Shown in pieces: positions 1 through 6,437 of a stretch of 15,214 bases of DNA. Position numbers and translations under genes: made by a program. Within the stretch, counting starts at the first letter, position 1, and each line of letters begins with the position of its first letter. The DNA is from Chryseobacterium sp. GTDB taxonomy: Bacteria > Bacteroidota > Bacteroidia > Flavobacteriales > Weeksellaceae. The stretch spans positions 1 through 15,214 of the forward strand of contig JAGNPP010000029.1 in the NCBI GenBank assembly GCA_017989575.1. The letters are read 5' to 3'. A model generated the notes under the pieces. It was not told where the DNA came from, made no database searches, and saw only the letters and a list, made by a program, of their open reading frames with translations.

Positions 1-149
1 AATCTGAATTGAAGATCGAGGAATTTGAAGGTTCTTTTACGAAAGAAAATCCTTCTGAAGAAACTTTGGAAACTTACAATAAAATCAAAGAAGAGTTAGA
101 TTTGACTTTGCAGGAATGGGAATTCTTGGGAACTCAGTTGGAAAGTTAG
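1..149 (+). CDS. C-terminal end of a probable ABC-F family ATPase (partial)
   Basis: Only the last 48 codons are inside the window, read in the frame starting at base 3 and ending in TAG at 147-149. The peptide is strongly charged and helical: a Glu/Lys-rich stretch, then a segment ending ELDLTLQEWEFLGTQLES. A coiled tail with a pattern of the type Y-x-x-x-K-x-E-L-(x)-EWE-x-L is typical of the C-terminal end of ABC-F translation-factor ATPases (Uup/EttA relatives), which act on ribosomes. No ATPase motif lies in the window, so the family call rests on the tail alone. A strong hairpin terminator follows 24 bases after the stop, so this gene ends its own transcript. Any other protein with a helical acidic tail remains possible. 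Confidence 0.5.
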   Translation, partial: SELKIEEFEGSFTKENPSEETLETYNKIKEELDLTLQEWEFLGTQLES

Positions 150-173
150 GATTTGAACTTTAAAATAAAATAT

Positions 174-207
174 AAACTGCATTGGATATTCTGATGCAGT
201 TTTTTTA
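174..207 (+). terminator. Rho-independent terminator after the ABC-F-like gene
   Basis: A 9-bp perfect stem, AAACTGCAT (174-182) with ATGCAGTTT (194-202), encloses an 11-base loop, and its 3' arm runs into a tract of seven T (200-206). It lies just after the stop at 149 and before the next gene, so it isolates the two transcripts. Confidence 0.85.
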
Positions 208-265
208 TTAATTCACTTTGTTTTTCGTAAATTCACTTCATTTTAAAACTAAAAAACACTTATCA

Positions 266-802
266 ATGAAGAAAAATTTCATATTCTCCGCTCTACTTTT
301 TAGCGGAATATTTTATGCACAAACTTGTGAAAATATAAAATTAGAAAACACAAATTTAAAAACTGAAATCCAAACCATTAAAACTGAAAATGATTATTTA
401 AAAAAAGTTTTAGAAATCAACAATCCAATTCTCGAATCCGAAAAAGAAAATAATAATTTCAGAATCACAAAAGTTGTTGGTAATAAAGCTGATAAAACAA
501 TCTCTATTACATTTCTTGTAGATGCGAAAGATCCAAATATAAAAATGCATATTAGCAACTTATCTTTGATTGATTTAGAAGGAAATGAATACAAAGTTGA
601 CTATTTTAAATCAAGTTCACCAACTCACAAATTACCAGCGAATGTTCCTTTAAAAATTTATTTTACATTTAAAGAAATTGTTGACCAGCCGTTGTTGATA
701 AAACTATTTAGATTCTCAACAAGGAATGAACCTGAAGGACACGCTTTAAAATGGACAAACTCAAAATTAGAATTCCGAGACCTGAAAGTTAATTGGAATT
801 AA
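266..802 (+). CDS. Small secreted coiled-coil protein, unknown function
   Basis: The protein has 178 residues. The frame is open from an ATG at 218, but the ATG at 266 is preferred because it begins a classic signal peptide (MKKNFIFSALLFSGIFYAQ, cleavage near residue 19) after an A-rich leader. Residues 22-51 are rich in Asn, Glu, Lys and Leu with heptad-like spacing, which suggests a short coiled coil. Residues about 64-178 look like a beta-rich globular domain with alternating hydrophobic residues (for example TISITFLVDAKD and LKIYFTFKEIV). The protein is therefore probably exported to the periplasm or beyond and oligomerises through its N-terminal helix. I do not recognise a named family; the beta part is loosely like DUF4352-type Ig-like domains. 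It is a single-gene unit between a terminator and the promoter of the next gene. Confidence 0.75.
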   Translation: MKKNFIFSALLFSGIFYAQTCENIKLENTNLKTEIQTIKTENDYLKKVLEINNPILESEKENNNFRITKVVGNKADKTISITFLVDAKDPNIKMHISNLSLIDLEGNEYKVDYFKSSSPTHKLPANVPLKIYFTFKEIVDQPLLIKLFRFSTRNEPEGHALKWTNSKLEFRDLKVNWN

Positions 803-820
803 TTTCTTTTCGTAATTTCA
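793..820 (+). promoter_or_regulatory. Candidate Bacteroidota-type promoter for the PH/SHOCT gene
   Basis: TTG at 793-795 (-33 element) is separated by 17 bases from TAATTTCA at 813-820, which resembles the TAnnTTTG -7 box. It overlaps the end of the upstream gene and leaves a leader of about 20 bases before the ATG at 848. The last two bases of the -7 box deviate from consensus. Confidence 0.35.
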
Positions 821-847
821 CATTAGATAAAACTTAAAAATTCAAAA

Positions 848-1456
848 ATGATAAACGATATAAAGAAATTCCTGAACGAAGATCAAGACCCAAAAGCGGT
901 AGAAAAAATTGCTGAAAAAGTAAATAATCTGCTAACCAACGGAGAATCTATAGAATACATCGCAGTTCAGAATAAACCAGCCATCAACATTTCGCCAGAT
1001 TCTATTGTTCTTACGAATAAAAGAATCATCTTTTTCCGTTCCAAATCGTTTGGATTGGTGACGGATTTTCAGGATTATCTTTGGAAAGATGTGGGCGAAA
1101 GTCACATCAGTGAAGCGATTCTTGGTTCTACTTTCAAGATGACAGCGGTCAGCGGATTTGTGGAAACGATTGATTATATCCCAAAATCTCAAGCGAGAAA
1201 ATTGTATCAATATGCACAAGCCAAAGAGGAGGAAATGGTAGAATTCCGCCGACAAAAAGAGCTGGAAGACAAGCGAGCAACTGCTGGAGGAATTACCCTA
1301 AATACTCAACCTGAAAAGATAGAAGAACCCAAACCAGAAACTCCAACTGAGAATCCGATGGAAACATTGATGAAACTAAAGGCTTTTCTTGACAATGACT
1401 TAATTTCTGCCGAAGATTACGAAGCCAAAAAGAAAGAAATATTAAGTAGAATGTAA
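848..1456 (+). CDS. PH domain protein with C-terminal SHOCT domain
   Basis: The protein has 202 residues and no signal peptide or membrane segment, so it is probably cytosolic. Residues about 24-125 match the bacterial PH-like fold of the YokE type: a lead strand with GESIEYIA, then SIVLTNKRIIFFR (the usual 'T-N-K-R-I-I' signature) and DYLWKDV. Residues 122-143 form a charged helix. A Pro/Glu-rich linker (about 155-170) leads to a SHOCT module at 170-202 (METLMKLKAFLDNDLISAEDYEAKKKEIL), a short helical hairpin often found at protein ends and thought to mediate oligomerisation or partner contacts. The exact role is unknown. The gene stands 45 bases after the secreted coiled-coil gene and 26 bases before a broken secreted-protein gene on the same strand, and it probably has its own promoter. 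Confidence 0.85.
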   Translation: MINDIKKFLNEDQDPKAVEKIAEKVNNLLTNGESIEYIAVQNKPAINISPDSIVLTNKRIIFFRSKSFGLVTDFQDYLWKDVGESHISEAILGSTFKMTAVSGFVETIDYIPKSQARKLYQYAQAKEEEMVEFRRQKELEDKRATAGGITLNTQPEKIEEPKPETPTENPMETLMKLKAFLDNDLISAEDYEAKKKEILSRM

Positions 1457-1482
1457 ATCTGGTCGATTGTCATTTTTGGATT

Positions 1483-2359
1483 ATGAGATTAATAATTGCC
1501 ATCTTCATTTTAATCAACACCTTTGTTTTCGGTCAGGAAAAATCGATTACGAAGCATATAGAATTCGACCATTTGTACTTTGTGATCCCCGATTCTGTCT
1601 TTCAAAAAGTGGTTTCTGATTCTTATTTTTTGGGATAAATTCACCAGAGGCGACAAAGGCTGGCCAAAGTTTGAAAGTATAAATTCTGCCGAAAAGAAAG
1701 AAGTTTACTTCAGATTGGAAAACAGTTATTTTGAATTATTAAGCGACCAAAACAAATGGAAAGAACCGCTAAATAAAATAGGAATTGGCTGGGCGAGTAA
1801 CAAAGAAAATTCTCAGGATGAACTGTCCGAACTCCTCAAATCCAAATATCAGGAAGTCGAATCGTACGACGAAAAAGACAGTCTGAAACAGAAGTTACAC
1901 ACCACTTTTTACATCAAATCAACAACTGAATCTGCCACGAATCTTGACGTTTGGTTGCAACAATTTTATCCATTATTCATCGAAAATAATTTTGGAAAAC
2001 AAACTTCACCTTTTGATATCACTGGTAAAAAACAACGTGCCGAAAAGTATTATTCCAAAAACAAAATTGCGAGAGAAACCACAGATATTGGATTGATGTT
2101 GGATAGTTCGGAATTTGAGAAAATATCCAAATGGTTGCAGACGATTGGCTACAAAAGTCAACCTAACAAAAGAGCTTCGGTTTTCCAAAAAGGAAAGATG
2201 ACCTTCTCGCTTTTCCACAGTAACGAAAACAAATTATGGTATCTTCAATTTAAAAATAATTATCCCGCAGAGAAAAGTGAAATAAAATTCTCGTCCGATT
2301 CTAAAATTGAGATCGAGAAAGAACAGAGCACTTGGTGGTTCTTCCCCAAAGATCGATGA
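1483..2359 (+). pseudogene. Secreted DUF5829-like protein gene, frameshifted
   Basis: An ATG at 1483 opens a frame encoding a signal peptide (MRLIIAIFILINTFVFGQ) and then mature protein, but it stops at TAA 1636-1638 after 51 codons. The +1 frame is open directly across that point, continuing DKFTRGDKGWPKFESIN from 1634 through to the TGA at 2357-2359. Removing one T from the T6 run at 1626-1631 joins the frames as SYFWDKF and gives an intact 291-residue protein. The first ATG in the downstream frame is at 1715, so an uncorrected annotation would call a 214-residue truncated protein with no signal. The region from FDHLYFVIPDSVF to YFRLENSYFEL resembles the glyoxalase-like DUF5829 family of Bacteroidota (from memory). 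Function is unknown. The stop overlaps a possible ATG of the Crp/Fnr gene by ATGA, which suggests co-transcription. Confidence 0.7.
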
Positions 2360-2388
2360 ATAAACACAAATTGATTAAAATTGCAACT

Positions 2389-2964
2389 ATGTCAGAACTA
2401 TTCAAAGCTAATTTACAGAAATTCATCACTGTGACAGATGAGGAATTTGCTTTGATAATGGATTATTTCGAAATCAAAACTTTTGGCAAAAAACAGAATC
2501 TGTTGGAAGAAGGACAAGTTTGTCATCAGAATTATTTTGTCTTGAAAGGCCTTCTCAGAAAGTTTTACATCAATGAAAAAGGCATCGAGCAAACCACAGA
2601 TTTTGCACTGGAAACTTGGTGGATGACGGATAATTTTTCATTTGAACGGAGAACTCCGGCAGATTTTAGCATTCAAACCGTGGAGAAATCAGAGGTTCTT
2701 GTCATCAGCCACGATTCTCAAGAAAAACTACTTAATGATTTCCCGATAATGGAAAAATATTTCCGTTTCATTTACCACAGGGCTTTTGCGTCCAATCAGC
2801 GGAGGGTGAAATATATTTTTTCCTATTCCAAGGAAGAATTTTACTTCTCGTTTGCAAAACAATATCCGGAATTTGTGCAACGTGTTCCGCAATATTTGAT
2901 TGCTTCATTTCTTGGTTTCACGCCCGAATATCTTAGCGAGATTCGGAAGAAAAGCGTTTCTTAA
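2389..2964 (+). CDS. Crp/Fnr-family transcriptional regulator
   Basis: With the start at 2389 the protein has 191 residues, the usual length for the Bacteroidota branch of this family. Residues about 10-115 form the cyclic-nucleotide-type beta-roll (KKQNLLEEGQVCHQNYFVLKGLLRKFYI, then a conserved ETWWMTD stretch). A long dimerisation helix follows (about 118-140). The C-terminal region has RVPQYLIASFLGFTPEYLSEIRKK, a helix-turn-helix at about 166-187. The residues that bind cAMP in E. coli Crp are not evident, so its ligand is unknown. In-frame ATGs also exist at 2332 and 2356; 2356 overlaps the preceding stop as ATGA and could be used by translational coupling. The MSELFKANLQKFI start fits the family best. 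It lies on the same strand as the DoxX and AhpD-like genes, about 150 bases upstream of them, and is a reasonable candidate to control them. Confidence 0.88.
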   Translation: MSELFKANLQKFITVTDEEFALIMDYFEIKTFGKKQNLLEEGQVCHQNYFVLKGLLRKFYINEKGIEQTTDFALETWWMTDNFSFERRTPADFSIQTVEKSEVLVISHDSQEKLLNDFPIMEKYFRFIYHRAFASNQRRVKYIFSYSKEEFYFSFAKQYPEFVQRVPQYLIASFLGFTPEYLSEIRKKSVS

Positions 2965-2973
2965 AAAGTTGTT

Positions 2974-3035
2974 TCTCACAGATTTGGCAAATTTTGCAGA
3001 TTAGTATAAATCTGTTTTAATCAGCAAAATCTGCG
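2974..3035. repeat. REP-like imperfect palindrome in intergenic space
   Basis: The left arm starts TCTCACAGATTTGGC (2974) and the right arm ends in a sequence whose complement starts TCTCGCAGATTTTGC (3035). The two arms match with few mismatches over about 30 bases, so RNA from this region could fold into one long hairpin. It also carries repeats of the unit CAGATT / AATCTG. Sequences built from 'cagattttgcagatt' are, from memory, common dispersed intergenic repeats in flavobacterial genomes. It sits directly after the Crp/Fnr stop codon and may also attenuate transcription. Confidence 0.6.
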
Positions 3036-3048
3036 AGAGAATTACTTT

Positions 3049-3070
3049 CTTAAACTAGTTTAAGTTTTTT
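3049..3070 (+). promoter_or_regulatory. Perfect 16-bp palindrome before doxX, candidate operator (or weak terminator)
   Basis: CTTAAACTAGTTTAAG (3049-3064) is a perfect palindrome lying just upstream of the presumed promoter of the DoxX gene, 85 bases downstream of a Crp/Fnr-type regulator gene. Dimeric Crp/Fnr proteins bind two-fold symmetric sites of about this size, so it is a natural candidate operator. A run of six T (3065-3070) follows immediately, so a 6-bp stem with a CTAG loop acting as a weak terminator for the regulator gene is the main alternative. Confidence 0.4.
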
Positions 3071-3085
3071 CTGTTTTCGATTTCC

Positions 3086-3093
3086 AAACTTTG
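3086..3093 (+). promoter_or_regulatory. Possible -7 box for the DoxX/AhpD-like unit
   Basis: AAACTTTG matches TAnnTTTG except at the first base. It would place the RNA start close to 3098 and leave a short A-rich leader before the ATG at 3114. No clear TTG is seen at the -33 position. Confidence 0.3.
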
Positions 3094-3113
3094 TACCATC
3101 AAAAAACAAAGAA

Positions 3114-3548
3114 ATGGAAAACACCACAACCAATCACTTCCCACAACTATTCTTGCGAATGGCTCTCTCGGTAACGATGTTGTCTGCAGTCGCAGACAGA
3201 TTTGGGTTTTGGGGTGACAATTCAGCTTGGGGCAATTGGCAGAATTTTGAAAATTACACCAAACAATTGACTTCATTTTTACCGGAAAGCCTGAGTATTT
3301 TCGGAGCTTACTTCGCTACAACTTTAGAAATAGTGTTTTCAATATTTCTTATCATCGGTTTCAAAACCAAACTGACAGCCTTTGCGACAGGCATTCTCTT
3401 ATTGGTATTTGGGTTATCAATGAGTCTATCTTTAGGAATCAAAGCACCTTTGGATTACTCGGTTTGGGTAGGTTGCGCTTCGGCTTTTCTCTTGGCGAGT
3501 CAGAATAATCACTATTATTTTAGTATCGATAACGAAATCAATCATTAA
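3114..3548 (+). CDS. DoxX family membrane protein
   Basis: The protein has 144 residues and four predicted membrane helices (about 11-33, 57-83, 86-108 and 115-129), the DoxX layout. Conserved features are LRMALSVTMLSAVADRFGFWG near the N-terminus, LEIVFSIFLIIGFKTKLTAF in the second to third helix, and SLGIKAPLDYSVWVG before the last helix. DoxX-like proteins are inner-membrane proteins tied to thiol/redox stress or quinone chemistry in some bacteria, but the biochemical role of this subgroup is not settled. The gene is followed 19 bases later by an AhpD-like gene on the same strand, so the two are probably co-transcribed. The upstream Crp/Fnr gene and the palindrome at 3049 suggest regulated expression. 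Confidence 0.88.
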   Translation: MENTTTNHFPQLFLRMALSVTMLSAVADRFGFWGDNSAWGNWQNFENYTKQLTSFLPESLSIFGAYFATTLEIVFSIFLIIGFKTKLTAFATGILLLVFGLSMSLSLGIKAPLDYSVWVGCASAFLLASQNNHYYFSIDNEINH

Positions 3549-3567
3549 TCAATTAAAAATCAATAAA

Positions 3568-4014
3568 ATGGACAAACGAATCAACATCAACACGGTAGAA
3601 CATCACGCTTACAAAGCAATGCTTGGATTGGAAGCTTATCTGGCTCAATCCGAAATCTCAAAAACCATCAAAGAACTCATCAAAATCCGCGCATCACAAA
3701 TCAACAATTGTGCGTATTGTCTCGCAATGCATACAAAAGACGCCTTAAAATATGGCGAAAACGCAGAAAGACTTTTCATACTGAGCGCTTGGCACGAGGC
3801 AGAAACACATTTTACAGAAGAAGAAATTGTGGCGTTGAAAATGACAGAAGAAATCACCCAAATTGCTCAAAAAGGACTAAGCAACGAAACTTATCAAAGA
3901 GCCTCGAAAGTTTTTTCTGAAAAACAAATTGCGGAGATTATTATGGCAATCGTCACCATCAATGCTTGGAACAGAATTGCGGTAAGCACGCATCTTAAAA
4001 TCGGGGAATTTTAA
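3568..4014 (+). CDS. AhpD / carboxymuconolactone decarboxylase family protein
   Basis: The protein has 148 residues, standard for this all-helical family. Residues 48-55 are CAYCLAMH, the CxxCxxxH motif of the AhpD-like active site, where the two cysteines form a reducible disulphide and the histidine aids proton transfer. Upstream, ELIKIRASQINN and, downstream, INAWNRIAVST (about 131-141) are further family signatures. It probably acts as a cytosolic thiol-dependent peroxidase or disulphide reductase. True carboxymuconolactone decarboxylases lack the paired cysteines, so that activity is unlikely. It lies 19 bases after the DoxX gene and is closed by a terminator at 4036. The pairing with DoxX and a Crp/Fnr regulator points to an oxidative or electrophile stress response; this is inferred from context. 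Confidence 0.9.
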   Translation: MDKRININTVEHHAYKAMLGLEAYLAQSEISKTIKELIKIRASQINNCAYCLAMHTKDALKYGENAERLFILSAWHEAETHFTEEEIVALKMTEEITQIAQKGLSNETYQRASKVFSEKQIAEIIMAIVTINAWNRIAVSTHLKIGEF

Positions 4015-4035
4015 TTTTCACAGATACTTTTCAGA

Positions 4036-4076
4036 CCTTGAGGATATTTGTAAGCGAATGTTCTCAAGGTTTTTTT
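4036..4076 (+). terminator. Terminator of the DoxX/AhpD-like unit
   Basis: CCTTGAG (4036-4042) pairs with CTCAAGG (4063-4069), with a further inner stem ATTTG/CGAAT, and seven T follow (4070-4076). It lies 21 bases after the AhpD-like stop codon. Confidence 0.8.
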
Positions 4077-4080
4077 GAAT

Positions 4081-4137
4081 AAAAAAATCCGGAATCCTGC
4101 CGTCAGCGTATGAAAATTGAAAACCGAATTCCGGAAA
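4081..4137 (-). terminator. Hairpin with U-tract, oriented for - strand transcripts
   Basis: TCCGGAAT (from about 4088) pairs with ATTCCGGA (ending about 4134) around a loop of roughly 30 bases. On the - strand the hairpin is followed by seven T, the complement of the A run at 4081-4087. It could be a back-up terminator for the peptidase operon or the end of a short - strand RNA from the 4140-4225 gap. Confidence 0.5.
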
Positions 4138-4226
4138 AAATAAACTATGAAACTATTATTGTTATAAGTAGTTACGATATTTTTCTCTGTTTGGATTTGG
4201 GGATTTGAAAATTTATTTTAATTAAC

Positions 4227-4259
4227 GAAAAAACGTTCCCAAAATTGGAAACGTTTTTC
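4227..4259 (-). terminator. Terminator downstream of the M3 peptidase gene (bidirectional)
   Basis: AAAAACGTTCCC pairs with GGAAACGTTTTT (4247-4258), with one mismatch, around a short AT loop. On the - strand a T run follows the stem inside the 3' arm. It lies about 36 bases past the peptidase stop and is preceded by the second inverted repeat at 4263-4294. Confidence 0.7.
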
Positions 4260-4262
4260 AAC

Positions 4263-4294
4263 ACTTTGTCAAAGTTCAAAATCTTTGACAAAGT
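4263..4294. repeat. Perfect 12-bp inverted repeat abutting the peptidase stop codon
   Basis: ACTTTGTCAAAG (4263-4274) and CTTTGACAAAGT (4283-4294) are exact inverted copies with an 8-base loop. The right arm ends on the base next to the stop codon of the peptidase gene (4295-4297). No T run follows on the - strand, so it looks more like an mRNA 3'-end stabilising hairpin than a terminator. Confidence 0.7.
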
Positions 4295-6433
4295 TTATTT
4301 GATAAAACCTCTGCTTCTAAGCAATGGTTTGATGTCTGCTTTATGACCTGTAAATGCTTCAAAAGCTTTGTTTAGATCTACACTGTTACCAACGGAAAGA
4401 ATGTGTTTTCTGAATCTGTCACCATTCTCTCTCGTCAATCCACCGTTAGCTTTGATCCATTCCCAAGCATCGGAATCCAACGTTTCTGACCAAAGATAAG
4501 CGTAATAGCCAGCCGAATAGCCACCGCCCCAAATGTGCGCAAAATATGGCGTGTGGTATCTTGGCGGAACTTGCGGAACCAGCAAGCCGTACTTACTCAA
4601 AGCTTGATTTTCAAAATCCAAAACCGGAATCAACTGGCTATCAGAAGTCACCGTGTGCCAATTCATATCCAACGTTGCAGCCGCTACCAATTCTGTGGTT
4701 GCATAACCTTGGTTGAAGTTGCTTGCTTTCTTGATTTTATCAATCAAAGACTGAGGCATTGGTTGCTTGGTTTGATAATGCAGTGCATAATTTTTCAGAA
4801 TCTCTGGCTCCAGCACAAAATGTTCATTGATTTGAGAAGGAAATTCCACAAAATCTCTAGGCGTGTTGGTTCCGGAAATCGAAACATACTTTTGATCTGC
4901 AAACAAGCCATGCAAAGTGTGACCAAACTCGTGGAACATCGTTTCTACATCGTCATAAGAAATCAGAGAAGGTTTTCCTGGTGCAGGTTTTTGGTAATTG
5001 AAAACATTCACAATCACAGGTTTTTGTCCCAGCAAATGGGATTGAGGAACGAAGTTGTTCATCCAAGCACCTCCACTTTTGTTGCTTCTGGTGTAGAAAT
5101 CCAAATAGTAAAGTGCAAGAGATTTTCCATCTCTGTCGAAAACTTCGTATGCCACAACATCCGGATGGTAAGTTGGAAGATCTTTTCTCACTTTGAACGT
5201 GATGCCATAAAATTTTTCAGCCGCGAAAAAAACGCCTTTTTCCAAAACCGTTGTCACTTCGAAATAAGGTTTGATTTCATTTTCATCAAGGTCATATTTC
5301 GCTTTTCGGACTTGCTCAGAGTAGAAATTCCAGTCCCAAGGTTCTACTTTGAAGTTTCCTTTCTGTGCATCTATCACTTCTTGAATTTCAGTTGCTTCAC
5401 GTTTTGCGGTTTCTACAGCAGGTTTTGCCAATTGCGCCAAAAGTCCCATTGCCACTTCCGGCGTTTTTGCCATTTGATCTTGCAAGCTCCATTCTGCAAA
5501 GTTTTTCTTTCCGAATAGTTGCGCTTTTTGCAATCTTAATTTTGCTAATTTCTCGATCGTTTCGCGTGTGTCATTCTCGTCGCCTTTTTCTGCTCTCGTC
5601 CAAGAAGCTTTGAAGAGTTTTTCTCTTGTCGCTCTGTTTTTCAAGTTTTGTAGAAGTGGCTGTTGCGTGGTGTTTTGCAACGCCAAAAGATATTTCCCTT
5701 TTTGCCCTGCCTGTTCTGCGTCTGTTGCGGCGGCGGCAATTTCGTCTGCGGAAAGTCCGTCCAGTTCTTTCACGTCGGAAAACAAAACCGCTCCTTTTTT
5801 CCTAGCTTCCAACAATTTGTTGCTGAATTGCGTGGACAAAGTTGCCAACTGCTGATTGATTTCCTTCAATTTATCTTTTTTCTCTGCAGATAGATTGGCT
5901 CCGGCGAGTTCGAAGTTGGTGAGATAATACTCTGTCAATCTTTTGCTTTCTGCGTCTAGCTTGTCGGTTTTTACAGCTTTGAATCTCTTATAAAGTTTAT
6001 CATTTAAATAAATCTTATCCGAATGAGAAGCGAAAATAGGTGCAAATTCTTCCTCCAATTTTTGAAGAACATCATTGGTGTTGGAGCTGGTAAGATTGTA
6101 GAAAAGAATGGTCGCTCTTCCCAGAATTTCGCTGCTGTTTTCTAACGCCAAAACAGTGTTGTCAAAAGTCGGAGTTGCTTTGTTATTAATGATTTTATCA
6201 ATGTTTGCCAATTGTTCTTTCAAACCGATTTCGAAAGCGGGTTTGAAATGCTCGTCTTTGATTTTATCAAATTCCGGAGCTTGGTATTGCAACGTACTTT
6301 TTTTGAGAAAAGGATTATTGTTCATAGATTTTTCTGTGGTTGCAGAAGTTTTTTTCTGCTGTGCATTTATGGTCAAATTTCCTGCGTTGATGGTAAGAAA
6401 AGTTATGAATAATGTGCTTTTTATTTTCTTCAT
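4295..6433 (-). CDS. dcp: Exported M3 family peptidyl-dipeptidase (Dcp-like)
   Basis: The start at 6433 gives 712 residues with a signal peptide (MKKIKSTLFITFLTINAGNLTINAQ, cleavage near 24). The frame stays open to 6574, but that extension lies inside the upstream gene and is rejected. The zinc site HEFGH is at residues 501-505 and the third ligand is Glu530 in DFVEFPSQ, the same 28-residue spacing from the catalytic glutamate as in E. coli Dcp. Other M3 marks are the helical N-terminal half and the C-terminal YHTPYFAHIWGGGYSAGYYAYLWSE segment, which binds substrate. Dcp enzymes remove dipeptides from the C-terminus of peptides. E. coli Dcp is cytosolic at about 680 residues; the signal here indicates a periplasmic enzyme for peptide use. 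The start codon is 4 bases after the stop of the PhyH-type gene, so the two are probably co-transcribed. Confidence 0.93.
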   Translation of the reverse strand: MKKIKSTLFITFLTINAGNLTINAQQKKTSATTEKSMNNNPFLKKSTLQYQAPEFDKIKDEHFKPAFEIGLKEQLANIDKIINNKATPTFDNTVLALENSSEILGRATILFYNLTSSNTNDVLQKLEEEFAPIFASHSDKIYLNDKLYKRFKAVKTDKLDAESKRLTEYYLTNFELAGANLSAEKKDKLKEINQQLATLSTQFSNKLLEARKKGAVLFSDVKELDGLSADEIAAAATDAEQAGQKGKYLLALQNTTQQPLLQNLKNRATREKLFKASWTRAEKGDENDTRETIEKLAKLRLQKAQLFGKKNFAEWSLQDQMAKTPEVAMGLLAQLAKPAVETAKREATEIQEVIDAQKGNFKVEPWDWNFYSEQVRKAKYDLDENEIKPYFEVTTVLEKGVFFAAEKFYGITFKVRKDLPTYHPDVVAYEVFDRDGKSLALYYLDFYTRSNKSGGAWMNNFVPQSHLLGQKPVIVNVFNYQKPAPGKPSLISYDDVETMFHEFGHTLHGLFADQKYVSISGTNTPRDFVEFPSQINEHFVLEPEILKNYALHYQTKQPMPQSLIDKIKKASNFNQGYATTELVAAATLDMNWHTVTSDSQLIPVLDFENQALSKYGLLVPQVPPRYHTPYFAHIWGGGYSAGYYAYLWSETLDSDAWEWIKANGGLTRENGDRFRKHILSVGNSVDLNKAFEAFTGHKADIKPLLRSRGFIK

Positions 6434-6437
6434 AATA

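Noticed and set aside
4162..4212. Tiny - strand frame ending in SPNPNREKYRNYL between peptidase hairpins
   Set aside because: The composition looks protein-like and a hairpin with a U-tract follows, but the frame is only 16 codons between stops and has no start codon. It is not reported as a gene.
4535..5518. A 327-codon open frame on the + strand opposite the peptidase gene
   Set aside because: It is antisense to a gene with clear zinc-site motifs, its translation is rich in Cys, Phe, His and Arg with no family features, and it reflects the codon use of the - strand gene.
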